From the NCBI GenBank assembly GCA_008638375.1, contig CM018031.1:10258062-10322061 (forward strand): DNA of 64,000 bases, read 5' to 3'. The number at the start of each line of letters is the position of its first letter. Positions within the stretch are counted from its first letter, which is position 1. Shown here piece after piece: positions 23,468-35,717 of this stretch. A program made the position numbers and the translations under genes. The notes below the pieces were generated by a model. The model had not been told where the DNA came from and did not search any database. It saw nothing but the letters and a program-made list of their open reading frames with translations. Source of the DNA: Nyssa sinensis (taxonomy: Eukaryota > Streptophyta > Magnoliopsida > Cornales > Nyssaceae).

Positions 23468-23585
23468 AGATTTATGAACTCAACTCATACATCATACTTT
23501 AAACACATGACTTTTTTTTTTTTAAATATACAAAACCAATTATTCCACATACATCAGATTTATGAACTCAACTCATACATCATAC
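23468..23585. repeat. Duplicated 30-bp segment
   Basis: AGATTTATGAACTCAACTC and the following 11 bases occur at 23468 and again at 23556, 88 bp apart. Confidence 0.8.
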
Positions 23586-24500
23586 ATTACATTAGGTAGC
23601 AAGAAAAAATTTATGGCTTCAAAGGGGACATCTCTTTTGATGAATAAATAGAAATATTATTTTTTCGATTTTTGGCAATGTTATTCCCAACATGATAATT
23701 AGTTGATGAGAAAAAAAAATATTTTGATGTTTGATAAAAATTATCGTGATAATAAAATATAAAAAGATAAAAATGTTAAAAATAATAAAAAAAGAAAATT
23801 AATTAATTTTATATTACTTTTCATCAACGTAATCAAATGAGTTACAATGAATAACTTATTAAAATAATATAAATTTTAATTTTAAAAGTCTTGACCCACT
23901 GTTTAAGCATATTTCATCTTATTTCATTTAATCTAGTAGTCTCAAATTAAATACTTAATTTATTTCTTTAAACAAACTAAACTCACCTTCAAAATCAAAC
24001 TTCTCAATTTAATAATTTTGTATTCCTTATTTATATTTTATATTTCGGGTAAACTGTGCTGACATTTTACGAGATTTTTGACAATGATACTAAATTTTTT
24101 TTTTAATTTTTTTTAACAATATACAAATACTATTTTTATTCAAATTTTTAAATCAAAATAACAAAATTGTCTCTCTTATTTTATTTTATTTTTACATTTT
24201 TTCAAGTTTGACTATTTTTTAAAATTTTTTTCTATTTTTTTTATTTTATATAAAAATAATTTAAAAGTAAATAACTTATTTTTATTTTATATAAAAATAA
24301 ATTTAAGATTTTAATCAATATTTATTTAAAATATAGAAAAAAATAAAAAAATTTGATTAAAATTTTTAAAAACTTAAAAAAGAATGAAAAGAACATTTTG
24401 TCATTTAATATAAAAAAAACTGATTGAAAAAAAATATATATACTATCAAGCGAAGATAATTTCAAGGTCAACAACGTAATTTAACTTTTATACTTCACAA

Positions 24501-25858
24501 TTTTTTCAACAGTAATCTGGCGAAGAAATCCCGCTGTGTCGGTGAAGAAGATATCTCCTTGCGTTGATTACGACATTTTCGAGTGATTTTCCCACAAGGG
24601 CTGCTTCAGTCAAAGTTCCGACAGATGTACAGAAATTAGAAAAAGGAAAAAGGAATAAAGAGAACGAAAGAACTGAAATTAACAACCCACCCCCTTCCTC
24701 TTCGTAAAGCAAAACATTGACACTTGGCCCCAAACACCAACCACTTCGAATTGATTCTCAGACCCTTTCGGATCTTCCATTAACGGACTCTTGAGTCTTA
24801 AATACGGTAACGCCAATTCTTTCTGTTCTCTTCCTTTCGTCAGTTTTCAATTGTCTGGTTGTAAGAAAATTTAATATAAAGGAAAGAAACAGAAACAGTA
24901 GAAAAGAAAATGAAAAAGGAAAAGAAAATCACTAGGGCTAAAGTTATGTTTAGTGATAAATTGTGAGAGAACAAACATTAATTAAGTCAAATGGTTGTGT
25001 TAGACCGATCCAAAATTCGATTCTAATATTTTCCTACATTTTTAGGCAACGGAGTGGAACCCTAGGGTTTTCGTTTCTGTTGAATTGTGTGATGGTTTGG
25101 GAAAGATCGTTGGAGATCTGACGCTATTTACTTAATTTGGGTTTCGTCTTGTAAGTTTATCGTACCGTTTAATCAGATGGAACGGATATGTATCGTTATA
25201 ATATTGTGGTATTTGTGAATATGATTGTTGATGTGGAGGTTCTGTATGGTGTTACAGAAACTCCTGTTGCGATGCTGAGAAGTGATTGGATTTTTTGAAG
25301 TGGTTACTCCGTACTCTAAGCGTTGATTCAAATGTCCTGTTTTTGCATTTTCTTGCCCGTGAAGAGCTTTTTGGCGGATTGACCAGGTTAGTGAAACAAT
25401 GGATCGAACGTGGTGCATTTTACAATTTTCAGTTTCAATACCTGCATGCTGATTTTTGTCAATGCTCTGGTCGGTTGCGGAGAAAAAAGACCCTTGAAAT
25501 TTTCAGTATTTCTGCTGCTTAGTTTCTAATTATATGTTTGATCTTTGGAAACAACCACTCTCTTTTTAAGAACCAAAAAGGAGGATTAGAAATTTAAATT
25601 GCAACTCTGTCGAAGAAATGAAGAAGACTTGACCTAGTCGATTATTTTTTCTGGAATACCACAATGGAAGAATTTTTTTTTTTTAAATTTCATTGTCTTT
25701 ATTTCCTATGCTTTCTCAGTAACCGGACAGAGGTAAGTGAAATTTTCTGTTAATTTGAGCTCTTGGATGTTGCGCAGGTGAATTGGGAGATACAGAGTTC
25801 TTTGACTCCAGCAGTTGTCTTGGATCTGCAAGTTTATTGGAGAAGTAGAAGGGTTATT
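24501..25858 (+). other. Probable promoter, leader and 5' UTR intron of the MUB gene
   Basis: Pyrimidine-rich and mixed DNA follows the AT-rich region. Candidate donors are GGTTGTAAG near 24862 and CTTGTAAGT near 25150; a good acceptor TTGCGCAG ends at about 25778, 80 bp upstream of the ATG. Which donor is used and where transcription starts cannot be decided from sequence alone. The short frames here are not thought to code. Confidence 0.4.
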
Positions 25859-28800
25859 ATGGCTGAAGGAGAGGAGCATATTGAACTTAAATTCCGAATC
25901 TATGATGGAACGGATATAGGTCATGGCACCTACGCTTCATCTGCTACTGTTGCTACTATTAAGCAAAGGCTTGTTTCTGAGTGGCCTCAAGGTTATCCTT
26001 TAAAAAAAAAAAATCTGTTTTCCTTTCCTTTCATTAATTTCTTCTGTGCCACACTTTGGGATGATTGGGGTTTTAATATTAGTGTTATCCAACTGAGAGT
26101 GGGCTGATCATCACTCCTACTACATTTTTTTTTTTGATTGGTAAGAGATAATAGTACTCAAAAAAGCCCGAGTTGGGCAAGGAAACAACAAAAGTCAGTG
26201 GCTCAGCCCCCCAAGAAAATTTTACAAGAGAATCTATTCAAGGGGGAGATGATTTCACATCCCAAAAGCATACTAAGTGTAAGATTCTATCCTTTAATCT
26301 AGACATGGAGTATCTTCCCCTAAAAAAAATCCTCCTATTTCTTTCACTCCTTAAACTCCAAAGGATGCAAAGAGGGATAAGGCGCCAAATATTCTTCATG
26401 TTGCGAGCAGGCCTAGAGCCTTGCCAAGCCCACAACAGTTCCCTAAGTGACCATGGCATAACCCATACGTGGCTAAAGAGAGAGAGAGAGCAAAAGATGC
26501 CAGACATCACTAACCATAGGGCAGTGAATGAAGAGGTGGCTGATGGTCTCTTCTTTCTCCAGGCACATCACGCATCTATTGGCCAAGGGGAGGCCTCTTC
26601 TTAGAAGATTGTCCGCTGTCAAAATAGAACCCACCAAGCGGACAATACAAAAAAAGCCACCTTAGAAGGGACATTGGTCCTTTAGATTGCCTTCTAAGGA
26701 AAGCCGTGAGTACCTTTGCTTGCCAAATGAAAGTACAGAGTATTCACCGAGAATGACCCTTTCGGATCAAGCGTCCAATGAATGGAATCTTCCCTGTCCT
26801 TGGCAATTTGGGTGTTGTGGAGACAAGAAAGGAGCGCAACAACTTCATCCAATTCCCAGTCATTGAGGTTTCTTCGAAATGAAGGGGACCGCACATGACC
26901 ATTATCATTGAAGGAAACAAGATCTTCTACCCAGGCGTCGCGGTTAGAGGAAATTGAGAACAATCTTGGAAATTGCCTCTCTAGAGGAGCTTTCCCGCAC
27001 TACCAGTCCTTCCAAAATTTCACGTGCTTGCCATTACCAACTGAAAAAGAGATATTGCTTAGCAGGACATCCATGCCTTTGCAAATGGATTTCCACATGC
27101 CCACACCCCGTGCAGACCTCCATCTGTATTTGGGAACCAGTTGCCAGCCATGCTTCCAACCTTCACAAGAATGGTTAATCTCCAACCTGCCTTCTCTTCC
27201 GTAGCAAAGCGCCACAACCATTTGCCAAGGAGGGCCTTATTGAAGACCCTTAAATTCTTAACTCCCAAGCCACCTCCCTCATACTACATATATTCTATTG
27301 CATCCACCACCTGAAATTATGAAGAAATATTTTATGCCGTGCTGGCAGTTTTGGGTTATGTTCTATTATCATTTGGCCCACATGATTGTGGCATGACCAA
27401 ACAAAGTCCCCATTCTTGCATGTACATCAAATTCTAGATTAAGATCTGTTTCTGTTTGTTATTTTGACAACATTGTTTGGGCTAATAAAGAATTTTTTTA
27501 GTAAGTTGAAAGTTCTTTGAATAAAAGATGAGGCGTATGAATATATGATAAAGATAAATGAAAAGATAGAAAAGTAGCAGAAGTCAGAATGGTGCACTCT
27601 GGTCTTGAACTATTGGGGGGATAGGGGATACTGTTTTTTTGGTCCAAGGCATGAACACAAAAACAATAGATTGGGCTCAATATGATTGTATTCTGTCTAG
27701 GGAAATCAATACAGTTTGATAAAAGAGGCATGGTCTCCATCCCACTGACATGAAGTAGTTTAATAGCCTAGCCAGGACCCCCTGCTTTGGTGTATTCCAT
27801 CCCCTAAATCATCTCTGTGATACATGATCATAATATATGTGCATATACATATACATAGACATGGACACAGACACACAAGTACATAATCACAATCACATTC
27901 GGCCCCACAATTCTATTAAATACACTTGGTTTACCTCTCTCAGTTCTCACACAAAACCTGACAGAATATCCATCCGATTTGTTCAGCTCCTAACCTAAGA
28001 ACAGGGCACACTTACCCATGCCAGCTCATCATAGATTTCCAGCCGCAAATGACATAATTTAAAGCTCTCAGCCCTGCCACATACACAGACAGACAGCAGG
28101 TATTTTATTATCTAAGCCCAATTTCATCTCAATATATGTATGTGTGTCTATATATATATATATTTGTAATTTGTGTACATCTGGCCCCAGACTATGACTG
28201 ATCCCTCTTGCTTCAATATTAGCAAATTTGGGCGTTGTGACAATGAGCCCACAAAATGCATAGGAGTAACTTTTGCATTCTTCAGACTTCACCGTGAAGC
28301 CCTAATGTGTCCGTTTTATTGATGCTATAGCAAATCAGTTTTGTGTAGCAGTTACAGCACAATACTATGATGCCCATTTATATAGTCCCCCTGGTGGCTG
28401 GACAAATAGATAGATATATTTTATATAATCAGAACTCTAATCATCTAATGCCACAATCTAATACCCAATCACATCAACGTGCCTGGTGTACTCGGCCAAC
28501 AAATACCCACCTGTACAAGCAATACTCACATATATGCTGCACTCCCTAGTTTGGTTCCCGCCCCTAAAACCCAGAAACCAGAATATATCCAAACATCCAT
28601 TGCCCCTAATTCATGGACAGTTACAGACAGGCACCTACTGATTTACTTCCCACGGCCTTCGGCTAATACGGTACTGGTATTATCAAATTTTCCTTTAGAC
28701 AGTAGCTGTCACATGGAGTAATATTCACATACGCAAAGGTTAAAATATAGATTCATGCTACAATCATGAAATCACCATTCAAGCATGATTAGTCTCGTAA

Positions 28801-29060
28801 ATATTAAATAGCATGGTAACACCCCATTAATTAAAAGAATAGCAAAACCCTTACCTCGAGTGAAGATTTCCCCAAACTTTACAGCCCTCCTCATGTAGAA
28901 CAAGTTTTGTTCTTGGAACACCATGGAATTCTTACTCCATTACTCTAGATCTAGGGCAGAAGAAGAGGAAAAATAGAAAGAAGAAATGGAAAAAGGGGGG
29001 GGGGGGGGTTGCCAAATGGGAAGGAGGAGGAGCTTTTGTCCTCTTTTTCTCTCTCTCACT

Positions 29061-29095
<35 letters not shown>

Positions 29096-32000
29096 TACCC
29101 TTTGTAGTAATTTGCCCGAAATGCTCCTCTTTCCAATTTTGACCTCAATTACTTTGCCATTTTTCAACCTTAACATCCTAACATTATTTAAATATAATTG
29201 GCATTATTTTATTATTCAAAATGCATCATGTATCCCACCATACGCGTTTTCCCCGCTTTGTTGGGCTAGTTTCCCAATTTTACCAAAATACCAAATTTCA
29301 TTATTTACTGACCAATCCATTTGTAATTATCACTACTTAAAATGTTTTAATAACCTTAATGCATTTTTACTTCATAATCACACCATTATTATTTTAATTA
29401 AGTCAAAAAAAAATGGGGAACACTGCATGCAAACTTGCTTTGCCCTTTTCTGATCAATCGGGAGTCAATGCACTAATTCAATACCAACACAAAAGGGGCA
29501 ATCCCAATGCACGAGACAGTCGCTACCAACACAATATCCATAATTTGCCTACCCTCCCATCGTGGAATCAATGCTACAAAAGAGGCATTGAAGCTTCTCA
29601 CAAAATTTCCATGCTCAAAGAAGTATGAAAAAACCATCATCACATCCCCTTTTACCACTGACCAGCAGATGATGACTACATATTGGATCTTATATGTTCC
29701 ATAAGAAAGAAAGTGAGGGATGTTCTATTGCACTTAGATCTTGTTGAGGTCCTATGTGGATCTCAAAAACATTTTTGTGTATACATTATTCAAGATGATT
29801 GCTTTTGCCCTTCTATTAAAAGAAGAATTTGTTGGAACCACCAAGAATTAGCTTCAATTGTATCTCCTCCACCTCCCATAGATGAGGTTGAAGGTTTGAA
29901 AGTGGGTGTGAGTGTCTTATAAAATAAAATAAAAAAAAAAAAAAGAGAAAAATTTGTTGCAATCACAGAGAATGAGTCTATATGAAGAAGTGAGTTTAAA
30001 GGCCCGTATCAAAATTGAGCAGTAATTGATGTATTTCCTACTTCAACGAGAAAATTATTAGTTTAGTTAAAAGCAGTCAGTTGGTAGACATTTAATTAAT
30101 TTAAGCCTTCTTGGTACGTTAGTCACCACTGGAAACTCAAGTAGAATCCCTACATAGCCCACAGATTAATAGACTAATAAGAGTTGCCTTAACTTCCCCT
30201 TTCAGTCTTTACCGATCACCGAAAAAAAAAAAAACTTCCCCTTTCAGCTGACTCGTGTCTAGAGTTTTGTTAATTATGTATGGAGAAGCTTTATTGTAGT
30301 GACTTTTTATATGAGAATATTGATATTTGAACTGTTAATTTTTCCCTTTTTGGGGTAGGGTGTGGTTAAGGGTCGATTTAGATTATATATTCACACTTAC
30401 TTTGGGGTTTGAGAGAGTTAAAACCAGGGATCCATTGTTGTTCCAACTCTCAGAAATAGTGAATTCCTCCCTTCTAGTAGATGTGTTACTGAATCTCTTG
30501 CATTTTGTTTGCTTATTGTCTCGTTTAATTTCTCTACTTCATAAGTAGGTCCAGAGATTCAATCTCATATGAACACCTTGGAAAAGACATGGCTGTGATG
30601 AACAGTCATGAAAATTAAGAAAAATCATATTCCCTGCTATACCTGGACTTTTTTTAGAGTTTGTAGACATACATTTGCGTAGATATAGGGGGGATATTTT
30701 ACATGTCTGCACATACAGCTGTGTGTTTCTGTGCTTGTGTGTATGTTCAATTGGTTTCTTTTAGGTCTTCTGGATTTTCTAGTGCTATATCTGTAGAAGA
30801 ATTTCTAACAAAGCCCTTGTGTTTACAGATAAATCAGTTATACCTAAGTCAGTAAGTGATATGAAACTTATACACTCTGGAAAAATTTTGGAAAATAGCA
30901 AGACTCTTGCTGAGTACAGATTACATTTTGGCGACCTTCCTGGTGGGGTTACCACCATGCATGTCGTGGTGCAGCCTCCTGTATCTAAAAAGAAGACAGG
31001 TTTGTTAAGTTCCTCTTTCTTGGCATTTGTGAACTAGAGATTTATTTTTGTGGTAGATTGTGGAATCTTTTTGGACTCGGGAAGTTTTCCCAGAATATTT
31101 TTTCTTCAGTATTTCCATGAAGAATACATGCCTGAATTCTTGAATTTCTATGTTCTGGTGAGGAATGACACCTTCCTTTTGTTCTGAAGTATCATTTATT
31201 TCGTCTTTGAGAATAAGACAATTGATAATGGGGAATGCTATCTTACTTCATGTTTGAAGTAGCATATTACTGTACCCAATAAAATTCTGATTCTATAGTA
31301 ATTTTAATTTAGTCAGTGATAAAAAAGAAAGAAAAAGTAACTTTAGGAGGAGAAACCTTCTCATGACAACTGTCCTCTGCCACTGTTGTTGGATTCAATC
31401 TCCAATACCAACCATCAATTATCTCTCCGCCGCAGCATTCATTAGTGTCATACAACCATCATTTCTGATAACTTTCTTCCACGCTGATTCCCAAAGTTAA
31501 AAAGTAATTAGGAGTGCGATTTTGGTGTTTTAGGCATCCATTTTTGGCAATGAAATAGATGAAGGTTGGTTTAGCAATGGATCATAGTGGTGGCAAAAGG
31601 ATTCTAAGTTGGTGGTGACGGAACGCTATCAATTCCATAGTTCTGAGTTGGTGGTGGTTGTCAAATATTTTCTTGGCAATGGCTCGGCGCAATGATGGGC
31701 AGATGAAATCAATTGGCATGTGATAGTGGTAGGCACAGATGAAGAGATAGATTATACATGGCTAGTACAGAAGTGCCTTGTCAGTGATGCGAGGGTGGCA
31801 ATCACAACATGTGAATTCGATTTGCATGTCATGATGGATTGAACATGGCCAGATATAGACCTGACTTGACAAGTTGACAGTATGGGCGAAGCTGTTTCCA
31901 ATTTTCTTTCTTCTTTTTATTTTTTATGTTTAAGATTTGTAAAATTACTAAATGATCCGTATTTTAATGAGGTGGTAAGGACATTTATGCATCATTTGGT

Positions 32001-33986
32001 ATAAGGGAAGAAAAATTGGATGGAAGGGAATCTTGGAGAAGGAATGTGCCTTACCCTCTTTTTGTTTGGTTGAGAAGGAAGGAAAAGATAGAAGTGCCAC
32101 TTTCCCTTGTTTGGTAACGAAGTTAGGACAGAAGGAGAGAATCAAATATATTTTTATTGGGTAGTTGCTTGTGGGGTCATTTTGACGATGGACAATCTCC
32201 ATAAATGATCACGTTCGTGAGATAGTAGGAGTAACACCTATAGGAGATAAAATAAAAGAAAATTGGTTAAGGTGATATGATCATGTAGAACGAAGACTAG
32301 TAAATGCACTAGTAATGAAGAGTGACATAATTAATATTGAGGGTCATGTTAGGGGGCAAGGGCGAACAAAATTAATTTTAGTAAAGGTAATTAAAAAAGA
32401 TATGATAACTTGTTATCTAACTTAGAGAATGATCTTAATTAGAGAAGAATGACGAGACAAGATTCATGTAGCCAACTCTAAATAATTGGGATTAAGAATT
32501 TGTTGAGTTGAGTTTAGTTCTCTTTTCTCTTTTTGGTTGTACTTGGACAATGCTAAGCTCAATGGTGGAGTTCTTCGAAGGATGGCAAGGAGCGTGTGTA
32601 AAGAATAGTGTTAGGAAAGATTGGGATGTAGTACATCTTTGTCTTTTATTTTTGTACTTATGACGCGAAAGAAATAGTAAGATTTTTGTTGGGGAGAAAA
32701 TGTTTCTTTGTAGATTAAAAGATAGTTTTTTAAGAGCTTTGTACTTTTGGGTAATTGAATCTTACCCGGCTTATATTGATTTTTTTGGTAGAATTTTTTA
32801 GGGGATTAAGGCTCTAAATTGGAGGTTCCTCATTTTTTTGTCAACGGGTTTGTCCTTCTCATGCGGTTTTTATTTAAATTTTACTTATCAAAAAAAACAT
32901 AATGAGGCTCTAAATTTTTGCTCAAGTTGTCTCCTTTTTTTTTTTGGGTATATGGGTTCACTCTCCTTTGTTATGCTTTAATGAATTTCTTACTTATCAA
33001 GAATAAATAAACAAAACTTAGATTGTGATTTGATTGTTTTTTGTTGTCTAGTCATTTGGAGATTTTAGCATATCCTTAATTGATTGGTGGATTTAGACCC
33101 TATTCACAAAAAAAAAATTCCATGAGTTTTCAGGAATCGTTTGGTAAACCTGGAGCTGCATTATCTTTATTGTAGCCTGTTTTCCCTAAATATTGATAAT
33201 ATTGTGAATCTGTGGCGTTGCTTGTTTATCAGATGCAGTACACACTTTGTAGGAGAAGAAAGATGATCAAGAAACTAATAAGATACGACCTTACTTGGAT
33301 GGGATCTGTTCTATAGGCTCGTACATTTGTGTCCTAGAGTTCTAAGGAGACAGGAACCTAAGTCTGGTGGATGAATCAAGACTGTGCGATCAGAGTGTGA
33401 TTAGCAGCGCTGGGTCCTTGCTCTGGACCATCGGTGCAGTAGAGAATCATTCTCAGCTAGTGATCATCTGGCTGAGATGGTCGCATCACACGGTTGTCCA
33501 ACCAAAAAAAAAGGAACTAATAAGATGAGCCAAGGGGAAGAACATAAATTTTTTAAGCCTTTAGTCAATGATTTCTAGCACTTCAGATGGCAGTTCATAA
33601 CACCACAGAAGTGCTCCCAAGACATTTTCTTCAGCACAACTGACCTAAATAAATATCCTTAATCCTAAAAAGCATTGGTGACTTCTTAATTTAAAGCTAG
33701 CATCAAGCCTCCAGAATAGGGAGAGGAGGAAGTTTTAGTTTACGAAGTACAATGTTAATTGTTTCCATCAATGTAGGAAATTACTTTTTAACATAGGGCT
33801 ATCGATGTATATTTGTTATATTTTTCATAATACTCGTATGTTTATTTCTTTTGAGTTCTATTTGTGGAGCTACTGTCGGAGGATTTAACATTTTGCCTAT
33901 GCTCCCTCTACCCCTTCTTTGGGTATGCAGACAAGAACCAGGAGGAGGTGCCAAAGCAGAATTCGTGCTCGTGCTCTATACTTTAA
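25859..33986 (+). CDS. MUB: Membrane-anchored ubiquitin-fold protein (MUB), three exons
   Basis: Exons 25859-25991, 30829-30999 and 33931-33986 join with GT-AG borders to 360 nt, 119 aa, the usual MUB length. The ubiquitin fold runs from IELKFRIYDGTDIG through KQRLVSEWPQ (exon 1) to MKLIHSGKILENSKTLAEY and the hallmark GDLPGGVTTMHVVVQPP (exon 2). Exon 3 encodes DKNQEEVPKQNSCSCSIL: the CaaX box CSIL ends in Leu, as for geranylgeranylation, and the upstream Cys could be palmitoylated. Known family role: plasma-membrane-tethered docking proteins for ubiquitin-conjugating E2 enzymes; they are not conjugated like ubiquitin. Introns of 4.8 and 2.9 kb are swollen by LINE, RTE and SINE-like insertions. 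A 5' UTR intron is likely, with an acceptor GCAG at about 25775-25778; the first leader exon was not fixed. No lesion seen. Confidence 0.95.
26126..27281 (-). mobile_element. 5'-truncated L1-type LINE in MUB intron 1
   Basis: Minus-strand LINE copy ending at its 3' side in a poly(A) tail, seen here as a T run from 26126, preceded by the typical ending CTTACCAATC. It is flanked by the duplication TACTACAT (26118-26125 and 27282-27289). Minus-strand frames with stops contain L1 C-terminal features: WRSARGVGMWKSICKG, the NGKHVKFWKD block, WELDEVVALL, a zf-RVT-like region DSIHWTLDPKGSFSVNTLY, and LCILWSLRSERNRRIF near the end. The 5' end is truncated, as is usual for LINEs. Confidence 0.88.
27290..29472. 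other. Unrecognised part of MUB intron 1
   Basis: Intronic DNA without family signatures. It includes TATA-type microsatellites near 28147-28165 and, at about 28986-29096, a G run followed by CT, CA and TA repeats. Nothing supports a separate gene. Confidence 0.5.
28986..29096. repeat. Compound low-complexity tract
   Basis: A run of about 13 G, then CTCTCT, (CA)n and (TA)n blocks within 110 bp of MUB intron 1. Confidence 0.85.
29473..29660 (-). pseudogene. L1-type reverse transcriptase fragment
   Basis: Minus-strand frame with VMMVFSYFFEHGNFVRSFN and then ASFVALIPR, matching the start of plant L1 reverse transcriptase (the NATFIALIPK region). It lies in MUB intron 1 and is unrelated in position to the LINE at 26126-27281. 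The surrounding stretch is not recognised. Confidence 0.6.
32203..32520 (+). pseudogene. RTE-type LINE 3' fragment in MUB intron 2
   Basis: Plus-strand translation with stops gives NDHVREIVGVTPIGDKIKEN, then a LRxYDHVERR block, a KSDIINIEGHVRGQGRTKL block and a final RDKIHVANSK. These match the C-terminal end of plant RTE LINEs and the fragment at 424-773. The 5' side is truncated within 10 bases of 32203. Confidence 0.68.
32690..32897 (+). repeat. Probable LINE 3' tail
   Basis: T-rich 3' end that closes with ACTTATCAAAAAAAA, the form of plant L1 3' termini (compare the reverse of 26126). A shorter similar ending, TTACTTATCAAGAATAA, follows at about 32990. Boundaries are uncertain. Confidence 0.4.
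33285..33514 (+). mobile_element. SINE-like insertion in MUB intron 2
   Basis: A 230-bp insertion that ends in an A run (33503-33512), flanked by the direct repeat AACTAATAAGAT (33273-33284 and 33515-33526). This length of duplication and the A tail fit LINE-mediated retroposition. It encodes nothing. A clear A/B box pair was not recognised, so it may be a SINE or another retroposed transcript. Confidence 0.65.
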
Positions 33987-34736
33987 ACTGGGAAGCATAC
34001 TTTGTGGCTGCCCTGCAGATAGGACCACCTTTTTCACATTTTTTACCTTCTTTTATGTTGTTAGCGCAATCCAATATTCTGCATGGCATCTACAAATTAC
34101 CAGGTTGCCTTTGCATCTTGTAATTGCTTTTGTTGGTCGTGTTGTAATTTCTTCTCTTCCTTTTTGGTGTGCTAGGGTTGTTTTTTTGTGTGTGTGAGAG
34201 AGAGAGATAGAGAGAGAGTCAATGGCTAAGGACACTTGTAAATTCATTAGATGATGATGATGGACAGAATTTGTATGAGGGGTAATAGAAAGGAAAAATG
34301 TGCTGCTATTTTGGCATCATTTATAATGACAAGTTTTTGCATTATTGATCAAGTTTGTGGGTTGCATACACTGTTTAGTTACAGTTCTTTTGCTCTATAT
34401 GATATTATGATGGGTAGTTTTGCTTTAAAGAAAACATAAAGGCAGGTGATAGTATTCGTAATGTTAGCTTTTACACCTTTTGGCATTGCTTTCTAATGCT
34501 ACATTTGTACATTTTAAGAATAAATTTGGCTTAATACAACAGTTATAAGCAATTTTCCTCTTAACCAATTTTTAACCTTAGAGGCTGCTCAAATGTTTAT
34601 AGTACATTGTGCCCTCTTCTGGATAAAAATAGGAGGGGGAAGCAGGCATAAGGCCTGTTTTCCTTGGTCAAAATGCAGGCAATGCAAAGAGTTCTCATAA
34701 GCTCTTCACCCTCAATAACAGAGCTCCAAGGCAAGA

Positions 34737-35613
34737 ATGGCAATTGTAAGTGCTTCTCACATGGCTTGTTCCTTTGGCATTTTAGGTATTATCTTCTTCA
34801 TCTCTCCCCAGTAAACTCTTCAAGTAATTGCAGCTTTTTACTTTTCCATAGTCTAAACCTTGTTTCTCTATCTTATACATTAATTACAGGCAACATTGTA
34901 TCATTTTTTGGTCTACTAGGCACCACTGTAAGAGCTCTTTCTCTCTCTCCCATATTAATAACATAAACATGGACTTTATTGACAACCAAATCTTTTGAAT
35001 TTGTTTTGTTTCAGGGCAGCCTTCTATAGGATTTATGAGAAAAAAAAAAAAATCTACTGAAGGATTTCAATAGATTCCTTATGCAGTTGCACTTTTCAGT
35101 GTCATGTTACTTTTGTATTATGCTCATTACTATCAACATCATTAGAAGGCACGCATCTCACAATGTTCATGAGATATGCAACAAAAGAGTCCTGGGTACT
35201 TAGGTGCCTCTCTTTTTTTTCCATTAAAATTTGATTTTCCTTACTTTTCTGCCTATCTAACTAAACTTTCTGAAAGTCACTATACTTTACCTTATTTCAC
35301 ATAAAGTGATGTTTTAACTCTGCAGATCTTTACAACAAAGCTGTTATCTAACTAAATTTTCTTTGAGTAAGCATTTGTGATTTTTTTTTGGAATGCTGCA
35401 TATCCATACAACAAAGCTGCTATCTAACTAAATTTTCTTTGAGTAAGCATTATGTGATTTTTTTTTTGGAATGCTGCATATACATACAACAAAGCTGCTT
35501 GTCTTATTTGATGCAGGAGCCTACGGATTGATCATACCATTCTGTACAATTGTTGAATGGATTTGCAGAGTCTTTTCTGTTGTTGCAATTTTGCTGCCCC
35601 TCTTAGTATTATG
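34737..35613 (+). pseudogene. SWEET sugar-transporter pseudogene (exons 1-4 only)
   Basis: The first four exons of the gene at 44157 are recognisable. Exon 1 (34737-34785) reads MAIVSASHMACSFGIL. Exon 2 (34890-34927) is 38 nt against 37 nt in the intact copy, a frameshift. Exon 3 (35015-35195) has a long A run and a stop in [16 protein letters not shown], and is about 30 nt shorter. Exon 4 (about 35480-35613) has lost an internal stretch of about 30 nt. The start of exon 4 is present three times at 76-78 bp spacing. Exons 5 and 6 are absent. Position 9.4 kb upstream of the intact SWEET on the same strand indicates a tandem duplicate that decayed. Confidence 0.92.
35332..35510 (+). repeat. Tandem repeat covering the exon 4 start of the SWEET pseudogene
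   Basis: The block TACAACAAAGCTG starts at 35331, 35407 and 35485. Between copies lie CTAACTAAATTTTCTTTGAG, a T run and GGAATGCTGCATAT, so two full units (76 and 78 bp) and a partial third are present. Confidence 0.88.
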
Positions 35614-35717
35614 GTACTTTTTACGCTAGCGTTTAGTAAATCATATATAGGGTTTATTAAAGAACTTAAAGCATGATTGTTAAAAAGAATGTTTGTATCT
35701 CGGCAAGAATAAAAATT

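Larger units (their letters stand above)
21799..24500. other. AT-rich gene-free region
   Basis: Very AT-rich, with TA microsatellites at about 22005-22220, an inverted-repeat element (23104-23251), a duplicated 30-bp segment (23468 and 23556) and poly(A/T) runs. The frames at 22382-22752 overlap on opposite strands and show no motif. No gene supported. Confidence 0.55.

Noticed and set aside
33227..33560. Last MUB exon near the SINE-like insertion (a frame with EKKDDQETNK)
   Set aside because: No acceptor gives a correct frame and no CaaX box follows. Exon 33931-33986 has a clean acceptor, correct phase and ends CSCSIL.
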